A DNA stretch of 64,000 nt from Sulfurimonas sp. (GCF_026196735.1 NZ_JAPHUF010000002.1:1-64000), one strand, 5' to 3'; positions 19,799 to 26,651 are shown, counted from the first letter of the stretch. Program-made: numbers and translations. The notes: a model not told the origin generated them from the sequence alone.

Positions 19799-19918
19799 AG
19801 TAATAATTAATGTGTGTGATTTGTAACGGCTTTCGTCTCTGTCTCTAGAGGCTCAGGCGCTTCTAGCCGACAGATATTTCAGCTCGTTACAACTCATAGA
19901 GTCGTAGAGTCTCTGAGT
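19799..19918. other. Structured non-coding segment between rep and the 83-aa gene
   Basis: This 120-bp stretch has no ORF and is markedly GC-richer than its surroundings. TTGTAACG (19821-19828) pairs with CGTTACAA (19885-19892), closing a 72-nt domain. Inside are CTGTC/GACAG (19839/19869) and the palindrome CTCTAGAG (19843-19850). AACTCA/TGAGTT (19891/19914) brackets a tandem TAGAGTC. It may be part of a double- or single-strand origin, an oriT or a structured RNA. Confidence 0.45.
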
Positions 19919-20170
19919 TTATATTCCAAAAAAAGTAATCCCTTGACCAAAGTAAGATACATCTACTGTAACTTCTTTGCCATTCATACCTTGATATTTA
20001 GAGGCTTTGTCATTAGGTATAGTCAAGTCATGTAGAACTGACTTCTTACCACCTTTAAGTTCTTGTACAGTCATTACTTGGATACGTTTTTTATTAACGA
20101 CTTCTCCAGTATCTTTATTCGTGTAAGACGAATCATATTGTCCGATTTGTATTCCAGTTAATTTAAGCAT
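19919..20170 (-). CDS. Small protein, possibly ssDNA-binding (OB-fold-like)
   Basis: An 83-aa protein predicted to be mostly beta, starting MLKLTGIQIGQYDSSYTNKD and ending in alternating hydrophobic strands (EVTVDVSYFGQGITFFGI). Size, composition and position next to a Rep_trans-like gene recall gene V/RstB-type ssDNA-binding proteins of filamentous phages and small rolling-circle elements, but no decisive motif is present. GAGGAG precedes the ATG, and an 18-bp palindrome lies just upstream. Confidence 0.6.
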   Translation of the reverse strand: MLKLTGIQIGQYDSSYTNKDTGEVVNKKRIQVMTVQELKGGKKSVLHDLTIPNDKASKYQGMNGKEVTVDVSYFGQGITFFGI

Positions 20171-20201
20171 TTGTTTATCTCCTCAGATAAGAATTAAGAT
20201 G

Positions 20202-20219
20202 AACTAAAGCGCTTTAGTT
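20202..20219. promoter_or_regulatory. 18-bp perfect palindrome, likely operator
   Basis: AACTAAAGC followed by GCTTTAGTT is a perfect 18-bp palindrome 32 bases upstream of the 83-aa gene start. On the minus strand a -10-like GATAAC touches it, with TTGTAA further upstream. A dimeric repressor bound here would block transcription towards the 83-aa, rep, xis and int genes. Confidence 0.55.
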
Positions 20220-20280
20220 ATCTTTGTTTATTCGCAATTACAAGGAGATTATAGATTTTTTGAGGTTTTATAGCATGGGG

Positions 20281-20307
20281 AATATCATAGAAAACTTCTA
20301 TGATATT
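20281..20307 (-). terminator. 12-bp perfect hairpin at the end of the 339-aa gene
   Basis: AATATCATAGAA, a 3-base loop, and TTCTATGATATT form a perfect 12-bp stem that includes the stop codon of the 339-aa gene. No T-run follows on the minus strand, so it may be a weak or factor-assisted terminator, an RNA-stability element or a protein-binding site. Confidence 0.45.
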
Positions 20308-21317
20308 AACTTTAAAATGTTTTCTTGTTCTTGTTTATTTTCAAATACTGGATGTAGTTTTAAATTTGACTCTGTTCTAAACTCATAAATAGCAGTATTA
20401 AAAAAGTGACTTTTTAACTGTACTGGTTTAAGAAAGTATGTATTATCAATACTTGATTTTGGTATACCAATGTAATGTTCCATAATAATATTAAGAGCAG
20501 TTAATACTTTCGCTTGTGAGAGCTTCTTCTTTAAGTTCATAATACCATCGATAAAAGTATATTTTTTATATAGTGAGACTGATAATATTTGAGCACTTTT
20601 AAAAAAGTCATTTTCTTTTAAGGGCAAAGAAGCATTTAAAAAATATCTAATGTTAAAAGCTATGTCAATTTTATATTTAGCTACTAACTCATAATTAATA
20701 GAGTCTTTACCTATAAATTGTAAAGCATTTAAAGAGAAATCAATTTTATATGAATCATCTTGAAATTCACTTATAATTTTTTTAGTCAATAAAGTAGCAG
20801 AGTCATCATTATTTAAGTATAGCGCTTCATCTAATGCTTTTTGTCTAGGAATAATCAACTCAAAGATATTACTGTTTGGATATGTTGCTATTCCTCCAAC
20901 TAGTGCGGAAGATAAAGATAATTTCTTGTGTTTAATTATTGAATACTTATACTCATCTAAAATATTAATAAGTAAATTTAGTTTTGCACATATTGGGATA
21001 TCATCAACTTCTACTAACTTGTCATACTTAGCAAGTGTTCTTAGAGCATCCACAAGTATTGTATTAGATGTCTCAATATTTGATATCTCAAGAGTATTTT
21101 TAAATGCATCTTCTAGCTCATCTTGATTTAAATAATCGTATGTATTAAACCTATAAGTGTTTATCTCAGCTAAAGTATCATAGATAAAACTTACATCTAT
21201 TTCATTATTAAACTCTATTTTAATAGATTCTACTAACTCATCTACAATAGCATCAATTTTCTTTCCTGACTGTAGTTTTTGTGTAACATTTTCCATTACA
21301 AGACTATATGTATCCAT
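20298..21317 (-). CDS. Unknown island protein, 339 aa
   Basis: I do not recognise this protein. It is soluble, highly helical and rich in Leu, Ile, Asn and Asp, with no signal peptide, membrane segment, Walker motif or obvious catalytic cluster. The middle (about 135-175) has LSLSSALVGGIATYPNSN, and the C terminus ends with charged helices. It stands alone between the rep module (downstream, same strand) and the divergent RHH gene, in the place where elements often carry replication accessory or cargo genes. Confidence 0.6.
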   Translation of the reverse strand: MDTYSLVMENVTQKLQSGKKIDAIVDELVESIKIEFNNEIDVSFIYDTLAEINTYRFNTYDYLNQDELEDAFKNTLEISNIETSNTILVDALRTLAKYDKLVEVDDIPICAKLNLLINILDEYKYSIIKHKKLSLSSALVGGIATYPNSNIFELIIPRQKALDEALYLNNDDSATLLTKKIISEFQDDSYKIDFSLNALQFIGKDSINYELVAKYKIDIAFNIRYFLNASLPLKENDFFKSAQILSVSLYKKYTFIDGIMNLKKKLSQAKVLTALNIIMEHYIGIPKSSIDNTYFLKPVQLKSHFFNTAIYEFRTESNLKLHPVFENKQEQENILKLIS

Positions 21318-21402
21318 TTTAAACCCTTTTTTTTATATTTTTTTTTGCATTACTAATAAAAATAAAACTCCATTATTAATAATATTTGTAGCGACATAAA
21401 AG

Positions 21403-21427
21403 AATACTAGCGTAACAAAATAGTATT
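21403..21427. promoter_or_regulatory. 7-bp inverted repeat, candidate RHH operator
   Basis: AATACTA (21403-21409) and TAGTATT (21421-21427) are perfect inverted arms separated by 11 bases, in the 163-bp divergent region between the 339-aa gene and the RHH gene. A second short dyad, ATTAA-TTAG-TTAAT (21437-21450), lies just upstream of the -10 box. Autoregulation by the RHH protein is a natural guess. Confidence 0.4.
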
Positions 21428-21454
21428 TGTCAAGACATTAATTAGTTAATAGTG

Positions 21455-21460
21455 TATAAT
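21455..21460 (+). promoter_or_regulatory. -10 box of the RHH gene
   Basis: TATAAT lies 20 bases before the RHH start codon and is followed by a strong AGGAGG ribosome-binding site (21470-21475) with 5-base spacing. TTGTCA upstream is too distant to be a clear -35. Confidence 0.6.
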
Positions 21461-21480
21461 TTTACAAATAGGAGGAATGT

Positions 21481-21753
21481 ATGGCGACTGTAGGAAGACC
21501 TAAAAAAGAAGATAAAAGAGATATTGAAATACGTTTTAGAGTATCAAAAGAAGAGAATGAACGTATTGAAGAACTTGCTAAAAAAATGAAGATGAATAAA
21601 TCTAGACTAATTAGAAATATTTTACTAGGTGATTTGGGTGAAATGGAGATGCTAAGTAATGTAGGAATTATACCTATTGTTCAAAATGCTATGGCTTTTT
21701 ATGAAAAAAATTTTAAAGGTCAAAACTATTGGGATAAAATTAAAAATGAATAA
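21481..21753 (+). CDS. Ribbon-helix-helix DNA-binding protein
   Basis: A 90-aa CopG/MobC-like protein. The N terminus (VGRPKKEDKRDIEIRFRVSKEENERIEELAKKMKMNKSRLIRNILLG) gives a beta strand followed by two helices, the RHH fold. It is the only plus-strand gene of the island, divergent from the 339-aa gene and convergent with the NACHT gene. It could be the element's repressor or an accessory protein at oriT. The strong ribosome-binding site and own promoter suggest good expression. Confidence 0.75.
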   Translation: MATVGRPKKEDKRDIEIRFRVSKEENERIEELAKKMKMNKSRLIRNILLGDLGEMEMLSNVGIIPIVQNAMAFYEKNFKGQNYWDKIKNE

Positions 21754-21769
21754 ATTAATATTCAAAAAT

Positions 21770-21799
21770 AACTTGTGCATGTGATTACAAGTTTTTTTT
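21770..21799 (+). terminator. Rho-independent terminator between RHH and NACHT genes
   Basis: AACTTGT (21770-21776) pairs with ACAAGTT (21787-21793) and is followed by a run of eight T. It lies in the 49-bp convergent gap and probably ends the RHH transcript. The minus side has ATTTTTG, so it may also serve the NACHT transcript weakly. Confidence 0.75.
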
Positions 21800-21802
21800 G
21801 TT

Positions 21803-23767
21803 TTATATATTTAACAAAGTATCAATCATTTCACTATCATCTATATAATCATCAACTTCTTTAATTAACTGAATAGATTTTTCTTTATCAAATACTGATA
21901 TCATATAACCTAAAAATGCTTCTTCCATAAGTTCAAATAAAAGTTTGTTAGATATATTTTCTTTTATAAAATGATTATCTATTTTATACCATTTCCCTAT
22001 TTCGAAGGACTCCACAAAAGCATCAAATTCATATGCTTTTGGTTGCATTATTTCTTTAGAGATATATTTAGTAATATATTTTTCTGTTGAACTTGGAATT
22101 ACTTGCTTTAAACCAGACTGTGCAACTGTAACTATATACTCTTCGCTGCGAATATTACCATATATATATCTCATACTAGAAGTAGAAAATGGCAATGATT
22201 CTGGAGGGTTTATGTGTAAATTATGTTGCTTCGTTTCTATATCAAATGTTTCAACTTCATTTCTTTGCCATATTGATATACCAACATCATATTTAAATAA
22301 GTGAGTTTTAATAGTATCATCTTGTATATCAAAATAATTTTCATTATGCTCGATATATTTTTTTGCAACTTCATAAACAATAATTTTTTTAAATAAATTT
22401 GGCTTTAACTCTTCCAAATAGTCAAAGGACTTATTAAATGAATTAGCTATTCTACTCTTAAATATCTTATCTGTCATTTCCGTTGCATTATCAGAATATG
22501 CTATAAACTCTGCTGCAAAAAACTCCATAATAGTTCTATGCATAAATTTGTAATCTAGTCCATCTTTGTACATCAATGGTACAGATGATAATAAGTCATT
22601 AAAAAAATTTGAAGGACTAGAAGGGGTAACTTTACTTAATTTAATTGCCTTTTCAATATAATTTATTGCTTCGCTATATGACTTTATATTTTCTTTTTTT
22701 GAACTTAACAAAGTAAAAGAGAATGCTCTCAATAATTTCCTAAATTCTTCAAAATCTAATAAAGACTTTTTTTCGCGAACATATCCTTTTTTTGTAAGGT
22801 CATGACCTTTATACATAGCAATATATACTTCATCATAAAATGTACTAATTTTTGAAGCTATAGAATTATTGAATCCATATGTTCTGTACAATAAAGAAAG
22901 GAGAAGAGGTGTTTCTAAAAATTTTGTAGGAACTGATTCAATTTCTTCTATTAGTCTCACGCCAACATCTGTCTGTCCTATAGCATCATAACGAATAACT
23001 AATGACTTAGCTTGTTCTAAAGTTAGAGGAGAAAATTTAAAAGTATTACTATTTGATATCCCAGGTAATTGGGCTTCAGGTCTTGAAGTTAAGATTATAA
23101 CAGCTTCGCTTTTAATAGATAAATCAGATATTTGTTTAGCCATTTCTGGTTGCTCTTCTAACGAAACTTCATCAAAACCATCCAGAATGATAAGAAATTT
23201 CTCTAGAGATAATAATTTTAAAAAAAGAGCTTCATCAAAAAACTCATTAATACTATCTAGTTCTTTTCTTAATTCCTCCAAAAGATTGAAACTTTCACCT
23301 AATGTTCTTAACTCTATAAAAATAGGTATTAAATTTGTATCTGTAATTGCCTGCACTGTTATAAACTTCATATAAGTTGTTTTACCCATGCCAGCATCAT
23401 CAATAATTATTGATGATGACGTATTAAAGAGTTTATCTGGTGAATATTGCTCACTAGAAGCTCCCCATTGATTTTTATTCTCTAAGAACAATGGCTCAAA
23501 TATATCATTTATTTTGATTTCTATATGAGGAAAAACAATTGTTTTAATTGTAGAAACTTTTTTGAACACTCTTTTATAATATGGAAAAAAGAACTTACCT
23601 AACTTATCTTCATCTAATTGTTTATTTAAGTGACGTTCTTTTAGCCATGTTCTTAATTCATTTAATTTATACTCTAATAAAGAATCAGTTACTGGCTTCA
23701 TCGCTTTTAAACTCTGTCCAATTCCGTAGCCTACTCCCACTGTTGTTGCTGTTATCGGTTCTGTCAT
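21803..23767 (-). CDS. NACHT-domain STAND NTPase, putative antiphage defence
   Basis: A 654-aa protein with a central NACHT domain: Walker A DAGMGKTT (about 124-131), Walker B FLIILDGFDEV with the extended acidic residues typical of NACHT (about 195-205), then ILTSRPEAQLPG and the downstream helical region. Bacterial NACHT proteins are known to protect against phages. The N terminus (1-120) is not a recognised effector, and the C-terminal 250 residues lack obvious repeats, as in short-C-terminal bNACHT proteins. GGAA lies 7 bases before the ATG. It is encoded with a 220-aa upstream gene and preceded by an 8-bp tandem repeat. The immune role is inferred. Confidence 0.8.
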   Translation of the reverse strand: MTEPITATTVGVGYGIGQSLKAMKPVTDSLLEYKLNELRTWLKERHLNKQLDEDKLGKFFFPYYKRVFKKVSTIKTIVFPHIEIKINDIFEPLFLENKNQWGASSEQYSPDKLFNTSSSIIIDDAGMGKTTYMKFITVQAITDTNLIPIFIELRTLGESFNLLEELRKELDSINEFFDEALFLKLLSLEKFLIILDGFDEVSLEEQPEMAKQISDLSIKSEAVIILTSRPEAQLPGISNSNTFKFSPLTLEQAKSLVIRYDAIGQTDVGVRLIEEIESVPTKFLETPLLLSLLYRTYGFNNSIASKISTFYDEVYIAMYKGHDLTKKGYVREKKSLLDFEEFRKLLRAFSFTLLSSKKENIKSYSEAINYIEKAIKLSKVTPSSPSNFFNDLLSSVPLMYKDGLDYKFMHRTIMEFFAAEFIAYSDNATEMTDKIFKSRIANSFNKSFDYLEELKPNLFKKIIVYEVAKKYIEHNENYFDIQDDTIKTHLFKYDVGISIWQRNEVETFDIETKQHNLHINPPESLPFSTSSMRYIYGNIRSEEYIVTVAQSGLKQVIPSSTEKYITKYISKEIMQPKAYEFDAFVESFEIGKWYKIDNHFIKENISNKLLFELMEEAFLGYMISVFDKEKSIQLIKEVDDYIDDSEMIDTLLNI

Positions 23768-23800
23768 CTTTTATTTCCAATACTAATTTTATACTTTTGA

Positions 23801-23840
23801 TATTATTATATTATTATATTATTATATTATTATATTATTA
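23801..23840. repeat. Five tandem copies of an 8-bp repeat upstream of the NACHT gene
   Basis: TATTATTA is repeated five times without error, covering the stop codon of the 220-aa gene and ending 34 bases before the NACHT start. On the minus strand the tract lies directly upstream of a -10-like TATAAA (about 23788-23793). Copy number changes by slippage would shift the promoter upstream region without changing either reading frame, apart from the last bases of the 220-aa gene. Confidence 0.8.
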
Positions 23841-24500
23841 TATTTTACATGTTTTAGCTAAATATTTTCGTTCCCGTCTGTAAAATAATTTTATATCATC
23901 TGATACCTGTTTTTTAGGTAATGGTATTGCTTGTTTAGGAATTTCACTAATTTCAATGAATAAATTTTCCTTAATGTATATTATATCTTTATCACTTTTC
24001 AAATTATTTATAACCTTTTCAACATCTTTTGACAATAAGTTCATACGTTTAGCAATATCTTCAGGCTCTACTTCACCTATTAATGATTTAATATAATCAA
24101 TCTCATATACAATAGATTTTAGTGAACCAATAATTCCCACACGAGCTTCGACTCTTACTATGTTGTTATAACGACTTTTTGATTTAAATAGACTTTCAGA
24201 AATGATAACTTCAGATAATCTTTTAACATCTTTCTCTAAATAATCTACTCCTGCTCTAAAACTTCCATATTGAGCAATTGCTAAATAAAAAGCACCAAAA
24301 ATTGAAGCATACACTTTTAATGAACCGTCTTTTAATGCTATATCAGTTCCTATGTCGTCATATAAAAAAAACTTTCCTCTGGCATGAATAAATTCCTGAA
24401 TGTAACTTTGGAACTCTTCATATTCACTTTCATCAATTGGAACAGGGTCTATATGTATATATGCTTGACACAAGATATTGTCATTTATGTAGTTTGCCAT
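23838..24500 (-). CDS. Unknown 220-aa partner of the NACHT protein
   Basis: I do not recognise the family. The N-terminal part (about 1-130) is helical and charged. The region about 140-190 (EPEDIAKRMNLLSKDVEKVINNLKS, then YIKENLFIEI) looks like a winged helix. No membrane segment or nuclease motif is seen. AAGGAAA precedes the ATG. It is 70 bases upstream of the NACHT gene on the same strand, with the octamer repeat between them, so it may be a regulator, a sensor or a second defence component. Confidence 0.6.
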   Translation of the reverse strand: MANYINDNILCQAYIHIDPVPIDESEYEEFQSYIQEFIHARGKFFLYDDIGTDIALKDGSLKVYASIFGAFYLAIAQYGSFRAGVDYLEKDVKRLSEVIISESLFKSKSRYNNIVRVEARVGIIGSLKSIVYEIDYIKSLIGEVEPEDIAKRMNLLSKDVEKVINNLKSDKDIIYIKENLFIEISEIPKQAIPLPKKQVSDDIKLFYRRERKYLAKTCKI

Positions 24501-24802
24501 CTAGTTTCCTTCTTTATAGAATAATTTTATTATTTAATGTTATTTTAAATTAACTTAAGGTTCATACTATTAGGTGTATGGTGTTATTATCTAGATAGGT
24601 ATATGAATAATTGTAACAATTTTAATAGAATACTTTTATATGAACAAATCAATGTGCCTAAACTGTGCCTAAACTGTGCCTAAAAATGAATAAATATAAA
24701 GAATTCAAAAGGTTTTGATAGAGCTACAAAGTCCTTGTTTACGGTCTTTTGTAGTTTTTATTATGTTATTTTAGAATTTTCAGTATACGGAGCCACTATT
24801 TC
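24501..24802. other. 302-bp gap: NACHT-operon promoter region and a third att-like copy
   Basis: No gene is visible. Near 24500 on the minus strand are AAGGAAA and a -10-like TATAAA for the 220-aa gene. A small dyad (CATAC/GTATG) occurs near 24570. From 24653 there is a degenerate att-like repeat, described separately. The rest is AT-rich and unassigned. Confidence 0.5.
24653..24770. repeat. Third, diverged att-like copy inside the island
   Basis: Three consecutive TGTGCCTAAA units (24653, 24664, 24675; 11-bp spacing) are followed by AAATGA-TAAA and then TTTTGATAGAG, CAAAGT and TTTTGTAGTTTTT. The same blocks in the same order appear at 25158-25256 (TGTGCCCAAA units, TTTTGATTAGAG, CAAAGT, TTTTTGTAGTTTT). 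The copy is thus a diverged duplicate of the right end, about 500 bp inward. Confidence 0.65.
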
Positions 24803-25057
24803 TTACTTACACCATTGTCTTTCACAAGGAATACCATCATTATTTCCATCCATTTTTGTATCAGGACAATTATTCAAAAAAAACTTAGCTTCTTCACATG
24901 AAGTCATTTGAGAGCAATATTGTCTGCCATCACATTCATATACTTTACTTTCAGATGCACTAAGAGTAGTAGTTAAGCTTGGTGTAGTCATTTCTGTATT
25001 AGTATTTACATACCAAATTGCAGTAAGTGCTATAACAATTAACGTAACTATTTTCAT
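24803..25057 (-). CDS. Secreted small protein with Excalibur calcium-binding domain
   Basis: An 84-aa protein with an N-terminal signal peptide or anchor (about 1-20) and a C-terminal Excalibur domain: CSQMTSCEEAKFFLNNC, then DGNNDGIPCE and a final WC. The DxDxDG-like loop is the proposed Ca2+ site and the Cys residues are those of the family. It is the only gene between the inner and outer right-hand att-like repeats, so it may be a separate small cassette or a leftover of another insertion. Its function is unknown. Confidence 0.8.
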   Translation of the reverse strand: MKIVTLIVIALTAIWYVNTNTEMTTPSLTTTLSASESKVYECDGRQYCSQMTSCEEAKFFLNNCPDTKMDGNNDGIPCERQWCK

Positions 25058-25157
25058 GCTTTCTCCAATAAATATGAGTATGCATTATTATACTCTAACA
25101 ATTTAGATTTGAAGTAATTTTTAAAGTATAAAAAAGAGTAGATTAATAAAGTTGATT

Positions 25158-25198
25158 TAGTGTGCCCAAAGTGTGCCCAAAAATGACTAAAAAAGCAC
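25158..25198. repeat. attR-like direct repeat of the island
   Basis: This 41-bp sequence matches 17006-17046 at 38 positions, including both TGTGCCCAAA units and the final AAAAAAGCAC. It marks the right end of the island, about 145 bp before yebC. No tRNA or other gene is evident at the site, so the insertion target seems to be intergenic. Confidence 0.8.
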
Positions 25199-25275
25199 AA
25201 TATCGAATTTTTGATTAGAGTTGCAAAGTACTGTTTTTATGGGTTTTTGTAGTTTTCTGTACTTTTCTAAGTTCG

Positions 25276-25290
25276 ATATGTTATTATACA
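25276..25290. repeat. Outer 15-bp repeat, right copy
   Basis: ATATGTTATTATACA is identical to 16939-16953 and lies 78 bp outside the attR-like repeat, in the leader region of yebC. See the left copy for interpretation. Confidence 0.5.
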
Positions 25291-25341
25291 TCTTTGAATT
25301 TAAATTGAGTGTAAAGAATATTAATAAGTAAGGAAAGATTT

Positions 25342-26052
25342 ATGGGTAGAGCCTTTGAGTATAGAAAAGCATCAAAAATGAAACGATGGGGAGCAATGTC
25401 AAAGCTGTTTCCAAAACTAGGCAAAATTATTACAATGGCAGCAAAAGAGGGTAGTAGCGACCCTGATATGAACGCTAAACTAAGAACAGCGATTTTAAAT
25501 GCTAAAGCTGAAAATATGCCAAAAGACAATATTGAAGCAGCTATTAAAAGAGCATCAGCAAAAGATACGGCAAGCATGTTAGAAGTAAATTTTGAAGGTA
25601 AGCTTCCTCATGGAGTACAGGTATTTGTTGAGTGTATGACCGATAACAACACAAGAACGGTAGCAAATGTAAAAAATATATTAACTAAAAATGGTGGAGA
25701 GATGCTGACAAATGGTTCTTTGGAGTTTATGTTTGACAGAAAAGCACTAATAGAGTTTAATATGAAAGAGGATATGGACTTAGAAGAGTTAGAGTTAGAA
25801 CTCATAGATGACGGACTCGAAGAGATAGAAGAAGAAGATGGCATTGTTCTTGTTACTGCAGACTATACTAGTTTTGGAACACTTACTTCTGCTTTAGAGG
25901 ATATGGGTGTAGAAATAATTAAAGCCAATTTAGAAAGAATGCCAAATGCTCCCATATCTATTACAGATGAACAGCAAGAAGATATAGATAAAGTATTGGA
26001 AAAACTTGAGGATGATGAAGATGTGCAAAAGGTTTTTACAAACTTAGCTTAA
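25342..26052 (+). CDS. yebC: YebC/TACO1-family protein
   Basis: A conserved 236-aa YebC protein. Family members bind near ribosomes or DNA and help translation of difficult proline stretches or act as regulators. The N terminus [21 protein letters not shown] is typical, as are [25 protein letters not shown] and [25 protein letters not shown] precedes the ATG. It is the first chromosomal gene right of the island, so its promoter lies close to the insertion point. The next gene overlaps by one base. Confidence 0.95.
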   Translation: MGRAFEYRKASKMKRWGAMSKLFPKLGKIITMAAKEGSSDPDMNAKLRTAILNAKAENMPKDNIEAAIKRASAKDTASMLEVNFEGKLPHGVQVFVECMTDNNTRTVANVKNILTKNGGEMLTNGSLEFMFDRKALIEFNMKEDMDLEELELELIDDGLEEIEEEDGIVLVTADYTSFGTLTSALEDMGVEIIKANLERMPNAPISITDEQQEDIDKVLEKLEDDEDVQKVFTNLA

Positions 26053-26651
26053 TGAATTTTGTAAATAAATCGTATATACAAACTCATGAAGTGAAGCAAT
26101 CAAAATTTATTGCTCATTTTATGCCATATTCAGAGTATGACTTTACTTTAAAAGAATTGAAACTTTCCCATCCTAAAGCAAGACACTTCGTAGTTGCATA
26201 TAGATATTTAAATGAATTTAACCAAATTGTTGAGCACTCAAGTGATGATGGAGAGCCCAAAGGAACTTCAGGTAAGCCAACCTTGATGGTACTCCAAGGT
26301 GCTGATATTATCAATAGTGCAGTTATTATTGTTAGGTATTTTGGCGGCGTTAAACTTGGTACCGGAGGACTTGTTAGAGCTTACAGTGATGCGACTAACT
26401 TAGTTTTAAGCTCATCCGATCTACTAGAGTACAAAGAAGAGATTTCTCAAAAGATATCTTTTGAATATTCAAATATTAGAATGATAGAATATGAGTGTCT
26501 TACATGTAATATTAAAATTGTAAATAAAGAGTTTGATGAGAAAACAGTTTACGAACTAAAAGCATCCAAAGTAGATATGGAATGCTTTTTAAAAAAGGTT
26601 GAAAGGATATCCTCTATCTACCTTGAACAGCACTTCCCATATCCCACATAG
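26052..26651 (+). CDS. yigZ: YigZ/IMPACT family protein
   Basis: A 199-aa protein of the UPF0029/IMPACT family. The signature HSSDDGEPKGTSGKPTL and VRYFGGVKLGTGGLVRAYSDA are both present, and a C-terminal alpha/beta domain follows. The biochemical role is not settled. It overlaps the yebC stop by one base (TAATG), so the two are co-transcribed, and its 3' end overlaps the convergent mshG-like gene by 38 bases. Confidence 0.9.
   Translation: MNFVNKSYIQTHEVKQSKFIAHFMPYSEYDFTLKELKLSHPKARHFVVAYRYLNEFNQIVEHSSDDGEPKGTSGKPTLMVLQGADIINSAVIIVRYFGGVKLGTGGLVRAYSDATNLVLSSSDLLEYKEEISQKISFEYSNIRMIEYECLTCNIKIVNKEFDEKTVYELKASKVDMECFLKKVERISSIYLEQHFPYPT

Noticed and set aside
18392-20170. Filamentous prophage (inovirus)
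   Set aside because: A Rep_trans-like gene and a small possibly ssDNA-binding gene are suggestive, but there is no Zot/pI ATPase, no coat protein string and no minor coat gene in the island.
21481-23767. Toxin-antitoxin pair made of the RHH gene and its neighbour
   Set aside because: The RHH gene is convergent with the NACHT gene and divergent from the 339-aa gene; no small toxin gene lies next to it on the same strand.
23801-23840. CRISPR-like array from the repeated octamers
   Set aside because: The units are contiguous with no spacers, and no cas genes are present; it is a simple tandem repeat. No CRISPR was seen anywhere.
17006-25198. tRNA gene as integration target
   Set aside because: No cloverleaf or TTCRA-type T-loop sequence was found at either repeat, and I saw no tRNA elsewhere in the window by eye; a tRNAscan run would settle it.
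26614-26651. 38-bp overlap of yigZ and mshG as evidence of gene fusion or error
   Set aside because: Both proteins have normal C termini; convergent overlaps of this size are unremarkable in compact genomes.
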